The translations under genes were made by a program, and so were the position numbers. Below are positions 19,801-29,547 of a stretch of DNA of 64,000 nucleotides, one piece after another. Position 1 is the first letter of the stretch, and every line of letters begins with the position of its first letter. The notes under the pieces are model-generated. The model saw only the letters and a program-made list of their open reading frames with translations. It had not been told where the DNA came from and did no database searches. The stretch spans positions 69,270,001 to 69,334,000 of the forward strand of contig JASDFA010000006.1 of the NCBI GenBank assembly GCA_035772735.1. The letters are read 5' to 3'. Origin of the DNA: Datura wrightii. Its lineage: Eukaryota > Streptophyta > Magnoliopsida > Solanales > Solanaceae.

Positions 19801-20823
19801 TCAAAATTTGATTTAAAATCTGGATATTGGCAGATTCAGCTTTTTAAAGAGCATACTTATAGAACGGCATTCAATGTCCCATTCGGGCAATACGAGTGGA
19901 ATGTTATGCCTTTTGGTTTGAAAAACGCATCTTCTGAATTTCAGAAAATCATGAATGATATTTTTAATCCATATATGGATTTTGTCATTGTTTATATCGA
20001 TGATATTTTAGTATTTTCTAAAACTTTAGAATTACATTATAAACATTTAGATATTTTTAAAAGAATTATTATTCAAAATGGGTTAGTTATATCTAAACCC
20101 AAAATGAGTCTTTTTCAGACCAAAGTCAGATTTCTTGGGCATTATATTTGCCAGGGAAAAATAGTTCCTATTCAAAGATCCATTGAATTTGCTGCAAAAT
20201 TTCCTGATGTTATTAATGACAGGACGCAATTGCAAAGATTTCTGGGAAGTCTAAATTATATTTCCCCTTTTATTAAAGATTTGTCAAAAGACTTGGCTCC
20301 TTTATTTGAAAGACTAAAAAAGGATTATAATTCGCCATGGTCTGAGATGCATACTGATATTGTTAAAAGGGTAAAAGAGAAGGTAATCTCTTTACCTTGT
20401 TTAACCCTTGCTAATCCTGATTGGCAGAAAATTATTGAGACCGATGCCTCTAATATAGGTTTCGGCGGTATTCTTAAACAATTAAATCCCCATGAAAAAA
20501 GGGAATATTTAATTCGTTATTATTCAGGAAAATGGACTGCGGCCCAACAGAAGTATGCTACTGTGGCCCATGAGATGCTTACCATTGTTAAATGTGTCTT
20601 GAAATTTCAAGATGATCTTTATAACAAAAGGTTTTTGATAAGAACTGATAATAATGCTGTTAGATTTATGTTTAATAAATATTTCAAACATGATGCTTCA
20701 AAAATTATATTCGCTAGGTGGCAAGCTCAATTAGCCCCTTTTGATTTTGATATAGAATATAAAAAAGGGAGTGATAATTCCCAACCGGACTTTTTAACAA
20801 GAGAGTTCTTAAATGAAAACTAA
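16878..20823 (+). pseudogene. EPRV polyprotein, broken (copy C)
   Basis: Same domain order as copy B: coat-like region, CCHC knuckle (18021-18062), protease 'DSGADMSC', RT with YIDD, RNase H to the stop at 20821-20823. The first frame runs 16878-18617. A base missing from an A-run near 18605-18609 shifts the frame, and a TAA follows at 18668-18670. The next frame runs to 19699, where a 110-bp insertion introduces a stop and another shift. The last frame resumes near 19765 and is open through RT and RNase H. Unlike B, there is no stop between RT and RNase H. Confidence 0.88.
19663..19772 (+). other. 110-bp insertion in the RT region of EPRV copy C
   Basis: Copy B runs without a gap from 'gggatctttt' to 'gtccag'. 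Copy C has 110 extra bases here, flanked by near-identical 'ttgtc' on both sides. One frame of the insert is fully open (19662-19784) and includes '[20 protein letters not shown]' then 'WHSIAVV', which looks like real protein-coding sequence but matches nothing in copy B. It puts a TAG into the polyprotein frame at 19697-19699 and shifts it. Confidence 0.85.
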
Positions 20824-22336
20824 CAAAATTTGTTTTCACTGCAGAATGAGGCCACAATGGCCATCTCAATCTTCCTCTAATAGAGGAAGAGGAAGAAATC
20901 CAGGTCGATATAACGACCGAGGAGGATCAAATTCTATCACAGGAAGTTATACTTCTCGGAGCTCAACTTCAGGAAGTTATACTTCCCAGAATCCAATTAT
21001 TAGGAGAGGAAATAGAACTCTCATCAACGAGAATCTTTCTCAAAGGGAGAAAATTTCGTCCCCATCAATTAACATGGAAGATATTCCAAAAGATAGCCCG
21101 TTATACGAGGCTTTACAGCAGCATATAACTAGCAAAAAGAAGCAAAGTAATACCTACGCTTCTATTGCCATGGAGACGGCAGAAGATCAGAAGAATTATG
21201 AAAAGGTCTCTAAAAGGGAAGTTATACTTCTCCTTGAAAATAAAGATATACAATGGAAAGATAATATTTGGGAGATAACCCAAAAATACTTGATGGAGAA
21301 ATTATATTTTCCGGGTGAATCATATAAAACCCAAAGTTATTATGAGAATATTCTTCTCTCCACTGGAAGTGCAGAGATATCTCACTTCAGAGACAATAAA
21401 GATGAGACTGTTTATAACTTCTCAAAAATTGTTATAAAAAGGATTATATCCACAGAAGAGTGGGGTATCTCCACTATGAAGGAAAAACAAGTTATACTCG
21501 AAGGTGGAAGGATGAATTTCACCTACTAGGATTATATCCAGGCCTTCTCATACGTTTTATATTACAATAATGATAAACACAAGCATACGTGGTTTATAAA
21601 AGTATGCTCGAAAATATTTCAAAAGGTTATACCAAATTGGTTCTTGAATTGGTGGACATTCCACGGCCCTTCTATCAGGATATTACCTGAACAAATTAAA
21701 GAATTGTATGACTCTTGGATACAGGTGTCCCCTGATTTGGATCGGTTATACCGAGATGAACATATCGACTGGCCAGAAAACATCAGTCAAGTTATGTTCT
21801 TTATAGAATTCTCTATTCCCTGGATCCATAAATGGATTCCCGAATTCGGTTATACCGAAGAAAAAATACCTTGCGTATATCGGACCTATTATAACAATTT
21901 CTGGGACAAAATGTTAAAAATTGACCCAGTAACCAAGCAGATTTATGGTCAAGAGACCATTGATGATATTAACAAAACTTTGAAGAAATATCAAAGTAGG
22001 GGAAAAATTGAAACCATTGATGACAGTCCCCTAAAGCATATTGCGAGACAGATAGCTTATCAGCCGGGAGATAAAACCCAACAGATCGAAGATTATCTAA
22101 ATCTCGTAAAGAAAAATCTGCTGGAATCATTCGAACAAATTTCCAGCAAGTCCAATACCTCCATGAAGAGTCAGTCAAATTATGAAGACTCTCAAGCAGA
22201 TGAAGAAACCGACACTGAAGAAGTGTTAAGAGAAGCAGAAAGGCTTTTACAACAAGATAAACTAGAAGATGGAGATAGTGACAAAGATTTCGTCCAAAGA
22301 ATGATGAACGCACAAGGGAAAAAGAAGATCGGATAA
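20813..22336 (+). pseudogene. EPRV ORF4, transactivator-like, one in-frame stop (copy C)
   Basis: A 507-codon frame identical in layout to copy B: start overlapping the polyprotein end by 11 bases, 'CFHCRMRP', an Arg/Gly-rich N-terminus, Trp-rich centre and acidic tail ending 'NAQGKKKIG'. The only interruption is TAG at 21527-21529 (codon 239), shared with B. The codon-46 stop of B is absent here. Function by position: translational transactivator/inclusion-body protein. Confidence 0.75.
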
Positions 22337-22360
22337 GATCAAGAGACCCTGTGGACCCCT

Positions 22361-23160
22361 TGACAGAAATATCTATCACTGTGCGATGATAAAGCACACT
22401 GTACAAAAATTCTTTTTCTTCTATTTAAAGAGGCCTTTGCCTCATTTGTAAAACATCAAAAATTTTCATTTTCCTCTCTCTCTCTAGGTTTTTGCTCTGC
22501 CTTCTCTCTAAAAAGAAGACACAGCTTTTTGTAAATCCTCTCTTGTAATTTTACATTTTGTATAGAAAAACTAAAAATCGTCCAAGCTTTGGACACAACT
22601 TTCGGCCTCAAGGTATTTTATTTTCTGTCTTTAAATTTACTATTTCTCTGATGGCCGAGCTTATAGCCGGCTAAACATCTATCTATGTTGAATACCATGC
22701 TGCTTGAATCCCCATAAAGATGAACTAGACTTTATTAAAATCAAGAGATTTTATTATATGAACTTTAAAGATTTAGTGTTAATATTAATAGCTTGGTTCG
22801 GAGATGGTGTTACAGTCGGCAAGAATACTGTAGATCTTGGATTTGCCTTAGTGGCTACGTACAGTTGCCCGGTGAAAAAGCCCGTTTATTGGAGTTGTTT
22901 AGGGCTGTTGTTATCCCGGGGAGCCCCTAAAAAGGTATCCTGTACACATGGTCTCAAGATCCGGCAGTATTCTTTGCTCAGACAGGCCCCATGCTTCGGT
23001 GAAAGATTACCATACAGCTATTAATCTATATACTAAATTTTTATACAGATCATACAATAATCTCTCTTTGTTTTGATTCTTGTTGGAAGACAAGGGTATT
23101 ATTGATAAGGTCTATCACCGTCGAGCGGACTACCGCCGGCAACGAAAGATCCTGTTTACA
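22361..23160 (+). promoter_or_regulatory. EPRV promoter and leader C
   Basis: The TATA box TATTTAAA is at 22422-22429, preceded by the dyad at 22361-22378 (one base off the perfect form). A TC-rich tract and TTTGTA motifs follow, then a ~730-base leader to the primer site at 23161. Transcription would run rightward into non-viral DNA. The open frame 22704-23024 in the leader is treated as non-coding. Confidence 0.72.
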
Positions 23161-23172
23161 TGGTATCAGAGC
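23161..23172 (+). other. EPRV tRNA-iMet primer-binding site at the end of copy C
   Basis: TGGTATCAGAGC follows the leader directly. In B the next bases are 'ctagg', but here the sequence changes to 'atgtaatac'. The viral DNA therefore ends at the primer site. Confidence 0.88.
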
Positions 23173-24145
23173 ATGTAATACAACAAACTTTTATGGTTGC
23201 ATTACAACATCAATCATGTTATTCTCCAATTGAATACTATACCTGGTTACATATACTACTAATTCACAATACCCAACTTACATCAACTACAACATACCTA
23301 ATACTATGTTTATCCCATTCTACTTGTATAAAAAAATCTAATATCTTCCATTGCCCACCTTCTCCTGTGCATATAGCTAGGCTCAATTGTTGATAAAGCA
23401 GAAGAATGCCATTATTTGGTTTTCTGTCGCTCATCCCGTGAAAGCAAAAACATGTATTTACATCACCTGGACAACCCTCCTCCTCCGAATCATTATAAAT
23501 CAAAAATATGGGATGGCACTATTAGCTCTAGCACTCACTCTGGAGGGATGGGCGGAATCATCCACGACTCGCAAGAATCGGCTTTGCTGACTCACTTCCT
23601 CATATGACTAGCCTCTAAGTTGAACTACTAGCTAACTTCAAATAACTTACCACCCTCGGATGACACCTCTTATTATGAACCTCGATGCTCATTCATTTTA
23701 TCCTCATTATTGTATCACCCCACATCCCTTTTTAGTTGCAGGTACTTGATAAAGCAGTTGGGTGATCCGCTTGTAATCCACACATATAAGGAGGCCAACA
23801 TGGTAGCAGACAAGTTAGCAAAACATGAAAGTAATGACACCACATACTCAATTACTCGCTTTGATCTCTCATCCCTTTTTGTCTAACAGGTCGTCTAAGA
23901 TGATATCAATAGCATCCATGTTGTTCGCCACATCATCAACATTGGAGCTCCAACAACTACTTTATTTTGTACTGACCCGACCATGATTCACTTGGAATCC
24001 ACAAGTATAGTACGAGGCTCTTTTGCACTTCCCCTTTTTAAAACTTCCTTAAAAGGTTGCGCGATCTCTATGAGAAGAGTAAATATCTCAAAAAAGTCAT
24101 TCAACTATCAAAAATTATATTGTGAAGTCATTCAACTTTGTTTTA
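23173..24145 (+). pseudogene. LINE RNase H-like relic in otherwise unassigned DNA
   Basis: Broken plus-strand frames read 'DGTISSSTHSGGMGGIIHDS' (about 23509-23568) and 'HTYKEANMVADKLAKHESND' (about 23780-23839). This is the order of the RNase H-like domain at the C-terminus of plant LINE polyproteins (a G-rich first motif with a nearby Asp, and a final 'EAN-VAD-LAK' motif). Frameshifts and stops separate the two. The first ~240 bases and the last ~250 bases show nothing I can assign. Near 24090-24140 'agtcattcaact' occurs twice, possibly from a small DNA transposon. This LINE piece is on the opposite strand from the LINE at 29.5-34 kb. Confidence 0.5.
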
Positions 24146-24626
24146 TATTGTGAATGACAAATAATTACTTTCTTTTTCTTTTTCTATTTTTCAACTTGGA
24201 GCCCAAGTTTATTCTCCTATAAAAGGAGAGGCAAGTTTTCATTCTCAAATACACCAAAACAAAGAGAGAAAGAAGAGTGAGGCATCACAGACAGGATTTA
24301 AGAAATAGTCTATGAGGAAAAATAGAGAGTGTAAGCGATACTGTAGTGAGATAAAAAAATCAAAAGAGGGTTATTTTCTTTTGAGTATGTGGTGATCTTT
24401 GGAGTATTTTACTCAAACCTACAATTGTAAAATTCCTTGCTATAGTGATATCAGTTGCTCCTCTCAACCCGTGATTGTTTTCTTATTCAGAAGGGCTTTC
24501 ACATAAAAATCTTGGTGTCATTATAGCTCTTTCTTATTCTTGTTGATTACCCTATCTCGGTGCTACTTTATTATTCCGTTGTTTATTACCGCAAATATTA
24601 TTTTTTTGGCGGGTTTATTCGCAACA
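24146..24626 (+). repeat. Copia 5' LTR (5'-truncated)
   Basis: Matches 28808-29288 of the 3' LTR closely, e.g. 'ggagcccaagtttattctcc'. TATA box TATAAAA at 24218-24224 sits inside an inverted CTCCT/AGGAG pair. It ends with GCAACA, next to the primer site. The first ~80 bases of the LTR are missing. Confidence 0.85.
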
Positions 24627-24703
24627 ACTGATATTAGAGCACAGGATCTCTCATTTGCAGAAATATTTTTTGTGATTGGTAGTACTATACCCTGTGAAAA
24701 AAA

Positions 24704-25570
24704 ATGTCTGGAGTAAAGTACGAGGTTGTAAAATTCAACAGTGATAGTAGTTTTTCAACATGGCAAAAAAGATGAGGGATTTACTCATCCAACAAGGGTT
24801 GCATAAGGCATTCGGCGGCAAATTCAAAATGCCCCAGTCTATGAAACTTGAGGATTGAAAAGAAATAGATGAAAAGGCAGCTGGTGCAATCAGGTTGCAC
24901 TTAACAGGTGATGTGGTCAAAAACATTATCGATGAAGAGAGTGTATGTGACATTTGGACAAAGTTAAAAAATATATATATGTCCAAAACACTAACAAATA
25001 AATTACACCTAAAGAAGCAGTTGTACACCCTACAAATGGGTGAAGGTACAAATTTTTTATCATATTTAAATGTGTTTAATGGACTAATCACGCAACTGGC
25101 TAACCTCAGGGTAAAGATCGAGGAGGAAGATAAAGTCATTGTGCTCTTGAACTCATTATCATCTTCTTACGATAATTTGGCAACAACCATCTTACATGGT
25201 AAGGACTCCATAGAGCACAAAGATGTCATATTAGCTCTTCTACTTAATGAGAAGATGAGAGAAAAGCTTGAAAGTCATGGACAGGCTCTCATCACAAAAA
25301 TTAAAGGCAGGAGTCACCAAAAGGAGTTCAAGTAACTATAGTAGATCTAGCGGTTATGGGAAGTACAATGTCCAATCTAAATCAAGAGCTAGAATTTGCT
25401 ATAATTGTGATCAACAGGTCACTTCAAAAGAGATTGTCCAAATCTAAAAAGGGACAAAGGTGAAAGCAGTGGCCAGAAGAACAACGACAACACAACTGCC
25501 ATGGTGCAAAACAACGATAATGTTGTTCTCTTCATACACGAGAAAGAGGAATGCATTCACTTGGCAGGAG
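24704..25570 (+). pseudogene. Copia gag (Tnt1-like), broken
   Basis: Begins 'MSGVKYEVVKFNSDSSFSTW' at 24704, the usual Tnt1-type gag start. It shifts frame near 24772 ('MRDLLIQQGLHKAFG') and has TGA at 24856-24858. The main open part (24895-25335) includes 'YMSKTLTNKLHLKKQLY' and 'LLNSLSSSYDNLATTILHGK'. A CCHC knuckle begins at about 25399 ('CYNCDQQ') but is split by a frame change. It encodes the capsid of the virus-like particle in intact relatives. Confidence 0.8.
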
Positions 25571-28500
25571 CAGAGTCGGAATAGATGGTTGACACAACAA
25601 CATCTTACCATGCAACACTGGTAAGGGATCTTTTCTGTAGATATACAGCAGGTGATTTTGGCACTATGAAAATGGGTAGCACAAGTTACTCAGTGATTGC
25701 GGGGATCGGAAACATTTGTATCAAGATGAATGTCGGATGCAAATTAGTTCTGAAGAACGTGCAGCATGTACCTAATTTGTGGATGAACTTGATCTTGGGA
25801 AACCGAGATGGATATAAGAGCTACTTTGCAAATCAAAAACGAAGACTCACCAAGGGGGCATTGATGAATGCAATGGGAGTTTCTCATGGCACATTGTACA
25901 TGAAAAATGTAGAAATATGTCGAGGTAAACTGAACATGACTCAAGAAGAGATTTCTGTAGATTTGTGGCATAGAAGAATGGATCATAGGAGCGACAAAGG
26001 ATTGCAGATTCTTGTAAAAAAATCACTCATATCTTTTGCCAAAGGTACTATGGTGAAACCTTGTAATTATTGTTTATTTTGTAAGCAGCATAGAGTTTCA
26101 TTTCAGACATCATCTAAAAGAAAATTAAATATACTTGATTTAGTATATTCCGATGTTTGTGATCCAATGGAGATAGAATCGATGGGAGGTAACAAATATT
26201 TTGTTACTTTTATTGATGACGCTTCATAAAAATTGTGAGTTTATATTTTGAAAATCAAAGATCGGGTGTTTCAAGTATTTCAGAAGTTTCATGCTCCGGT
26301 GGAAAGGGAGACAGGTCGAAAGCTAAAGCATCTCCACACTGACAGTGGAGGTGAGTACATTTCAAGGGAATTTGAAAAGTACTATTCAAGTCATGGGATT
26401 AGACATGAGAAGACAGTTCCTAGAACCCCACAGCATAATGGTATAGCTGAGAGGATGAATTGCACCATTATCGAAATGGTGATAAGCATGCTCAGAATGG
26501 CTAAACTGCCTAAGTCATTCTGGGGTGAAGCATTTTAGACAGCCTGTTACTTGATCAGTCGCAGTCCATAAGTTCCATTGGAGTTTGACATCCCAGAGAG
26601 AGTTTGGACGAACAAGGAGGTGTCCTACTCATATCTAAAGGTGTTCGGTTGCAAAGCCTTTACACATGTACCAAGGAGCAGAGAAAAAAACTAGATGATA
26701 AATTAGTTCCCTGCATATTCATAGGATATGGAGATGAAGGGTTTAGGTACAGACTGTGGGATCTTGTAAAGAAAAAGATCATTAGAAGCAGAGATGTAAT
26801 CTTCTGAGAAAGTGAAGTCGGAATTGCTGATGATCTGTCAAAGAAGGCCAAGAAATAGAATGGTATAGTCCCTAACTTTATTACCATTCCTTCTTCTTCT
26901 AACCATCCCATAAGTGCAGAAAGTACAACTGATGATGTTTCCGAGCAGAGGGAGAAACCTAATGAGGTTGTTGAGCTGGGGGAGCAAATTGGTGATTCTA
27001 CCGAGCAAGTAGAGTATCCTACTCAGGAAAAAGAACAATCTCAACCTCTAAGGAGATCGGGAAGGCAAAGGGTAGAGTCGTCCAAGTATCCTTCCTCAGA
27101 GTATGTCCTCGTCAATGATGAGAGGGAGCCAAAAAATCTTAAGGAGCTGCTGACCATCCAGAAAAGAACCAGTGGATGAAGTCATGCAAGAGAAGATGGA
27201 ATATCTAAAGAAAAATGGTACATACAAGCTGGTTGAACTTCCAAAAGGTAAAAGACCGCTTAAGTACAAGTGTGTCTTTAAACTCAAGAAAGATGGAGAT
27301 GGCAAGCAGGTCAGATATAAAGCTCGATTGGTGGTAAAAGGCTTCAAATAGAAGAAAGGTATTATTTTGATGAAATTTTCTCACATGTTTTCAAAATGAC
27401 TTCTATTCAAATTATTTTAAGTTTAGCAGCTAGCCTAGATCTTGAACTAGAGTAGTTGGATGTGAAAACTACATTTCTGTATGGAGATTTGGAAGAGGAG
27501 ATTTATATGGAGCAGCCAGAAGGATTTGAAGTAGTTGGCAAGAAGCACATGGTCTATAAACTGAATAAAAGTCTTTATAGATTGAAGCAGACACCAATAC
27601 AGTAGAATAAGAAGTTTGACTCATTCATGAAAAATTGAACTTACATAACGACCTATTCTGATCCATGTGTATACTTCAAAATATTTTCTGATAACAACTT
27701 TATTATCTTATTGTTGTATATGGATGACATGTTAATTGTAGAACGAGACCAGGAGAGAATTGCCAAGTTGAAGGGAGATTTGTCTAAGTCATTCGGTATG
27801 AAGAATTGGGCCCAACAGAACAAATTCTAGGGATGAAGATTGTTCGAGAACGAATAAGCAGAAAATTGTGGCTATCTCAGGAGAAGTACATTGAACGTGT
27901 ACTTGAACGCTTCAACATGAAGAGTGCTAAAACCATTAGCACACCTCTTATTGGTCATCTGAAGTTGCACAAACATATGTGTCCTACAACAAATGAGGAG
28001 AAAGAAAATATGGCTAAAGTTCCTTACTTTTTAGTGGTTAGGAATTTGATGTATGTAATGGTATGTACTAGACCTAACATTGCTCATGCAGCTGGTATTG
28101 TTAGCAGGTTCCTTGAAAATCCTAGAAAAGAACACTGGGAAGCAATCAAGTGGATATTCAGGTACCTGAGAGGTACCACAGGAGACTGCTTGTGTTTTGG
28201 AGGATCTGATCCAATCTTAAAAGGCTATATAGATGTTGATATAGCAGGTGACCTTGATAACAAAAAATCCACTATTGGATATTTGTTTACATTTTCAGGG
28301 AGAGCTATATCATGGCAGCCAAAATTGCATAAGTGTGTCGCAATATCAATAACTGAATCAAAGTATATTGTAGCTACTGAAGCTGGCAAGGAGATGGTAT
28401 GGCGAAAACGGTTTCTTCAAGAACCTGGATTGGATCAGAAAGAACATAAGTCTATTGTGACAGTCAAAGTGCAATAGACTTGAGCAAAAACACCATGTAT

Positions 28501-28680
28501 CATGCAAGGATGAAACATATCGTCGTGAGATATCACTAGATTCAAGAAAATATAGAGGATGGATCTATGCAGGCCAAGAAGATCCCTACAAGCGAGAATC
28601 CTTTGGATATGCTGACCAAGGTGGTACCAAGAGACAAGTTCAAGTTATGCAAGGAACTTGTCGGCATACACTCAAACTAA
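25571..28680 (+). pseudogene. Copia pol: protease, integrase, RT, RNase H, broken
   Basis: Protease region 'MVDTTTSYHATLVRDLFCRY' (the usual DTAAS-like active site is damaged). Integrase has its HHCC zinc motif ('LWHRRMDH...CNYCLFC') and DDE parts ('TFIDDAS', 'LHTDSGGEY', 'VPRTPQHNGIAERMN'). RT has 'YMDDMLIV' at about 27718-27741 in place of YVDDM. RNase H shows 'SKYIVATEAGKEMVW'. The end 'GIHSN' with stop is at 28678-28680. More than ten stops or frameshifts break it; 26248-26538 and 27806-28477 are the longest open stretches. Confidence 0.85.
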
Positions 28681-28728
28681 AATATCAGTGTTACCTCTTT
28701 CAGATGAATGGGACTGGAGAAGGAGATT

Positions 28729-29288
28729 TGTTGGATCCATCCCATTGATAATAATTGGCATATGCCAAATTACTTTATTGAAAATTGAACTTGCTGAGCA
28801 AGTAATTATTTGTAGACGACAAATAACTATTTTCTTTTTCCTTTTCTATTTTTCATCTTGGAGCCCAAGTTTATTCTCCTATAAAAGGAGAGGCAAGTCT
28901 TCATTCTCAAACACACCAAAACAAAGAGAGAAAGAAGAGTGAGGCATCACAGACAGGGTTTAAGAAATAGTCTATGAGGAAAAATAGAGAGTATGAGCGA
29001 TATTGTAGTGAGGTGGAAAAATCAAAAAAGGGTTATTTTCTTGTGAGTGCGTAGTGATCTTTGAAGTACTTTACTCAGACCTACAATTGTAAAATTTCTT
29101 ACTATAGTGAAATCAGTTGCTCTTCTCAGCCCGTGATTTTTTTCTTATTCGGAAGGATTTTCACGTAAAAATCTTGGTGTCACTATTGCTCTTTCTTATT
29201 CTTCTTAATTACCCTATCTCGGCGCTACTTTATTATTCCTCTATTTATTACAGAAAATATTATTTCTAGGGCGGATTTATTCCCAAAA
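28729..29288 (+). repeat. Copia 3' LTR (560 bp, full)
   Basis: Begins TGTTGGATCC after a purine tract ('ggactggagaaggagat') and ends at 29288 by alignment with the 5' LTR. TATAAAA at 28880-28886. It ends AAAA rather than CA, so the terminal dinucleotide is mutated. Confidence 0.82.
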
Positions 29289-29547
29289 CCCATAAGTTCA
29301 TGGAATCAAAGTGAATAATATCGTAGAAGAAATGATGTACTTTATACAAGAAATGGAATCAAAGATATTGTACTTGCTTAGCCACCATAAGTTGATGTGG
29401 CCAAAATGAAGAATTTTCCTTTCTAAAAATAAATTATGAGCACATAGGCTCTTTTATTGAAACCAACAACTATCTACATCACCTCCCAAAAAGGCCAACA
29501 AAAAAATAATAAAAAAATGACAAAACTACCCTTGTAGTAAACTCTAT
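29289..29547. other. Unassigned spacer; LINE 3' end probably near 29480
   Basis: Non-coding A-rich sequence between the copia 3' LTR and the LINE. I cannot define the LINE 3' end or a poly(A)-derived tract here with certainty. Confidence 0.3.

Larger units (their letters stand above)
8340..23172. repeat. Giant inverted repeat formed by EPRV copies B and C
   Basis: The right arm 16273-23160 is the reverse complement of about 8340-15090 apart from point changes, a 110-bp insertion and the ~36 bases B lacks. The centre (about 15091-16272, mainly the movement-protein gene) is single copy. Arm length is about 6.8 kb with a ~1.2-kb loop. Confidence 0.92.
16273..23172 (+). mobile_element. EPRV segment C: 6.9-kb copy lacking the movement protein
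   Basis: Reverse-complement counterpart of 8340-15090. It starts inside ORF2 ('gaaaacatattttaaatg', fused directly to the primer-site end of B) and runs through the polyprotein, ORF4, promoter and leader to TGGTATCAGAGC at 23161-23172. After that, unrelated DNA starts. Private damage includes a one-base deletion near 18605-18609, a TAA at 18668-18670 and a 110-bp insertion at about 19663-19772. It shares with B the ORF2 stop and the ORF4 stop at codon 239. Confidence 0.9.
24146..29288 (+). mobile_element. Ty1/copia retrotransposon, Tnt1/Tork-like, defective
   Basis: It consists of a truncated 5' LTR (24146-24626), a degenerate tRNA-iMet primer site (TGATATTAGAGC, 24629-24640), gag-pol remnants in copia order (gag, protease, integrase, RT, RNase H), a purine tract (28711-28728) and a full 3' LTR (28729-29288). 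The 5' LTR lacks its first ~80 bases, replaced by unrelated DNA. Many stops and frameshifts interrupt the coding region. The protein similarity is to the tobacco Tnt1 group, which is why I place it in the Tork lineage. Confidence 0.88.

Noticed and set aside
23161..23172. TGGTATCAGAGC motifs as parts of tRNA genes
   Set aside because: Each occurrence is only the 12-13-base primer complement at a viral or LTR boundary (16257, 23161, 57451); no cloverleaf surrounds them.
7058..23172. EPRV cluster as an LTR retrotransposon
   Set aside because: There are no LTRs, no integrase and no target duplication; it has a movement protein, a transactivator-like ORF and a single primer site per unit, as in Caulimoviridae.
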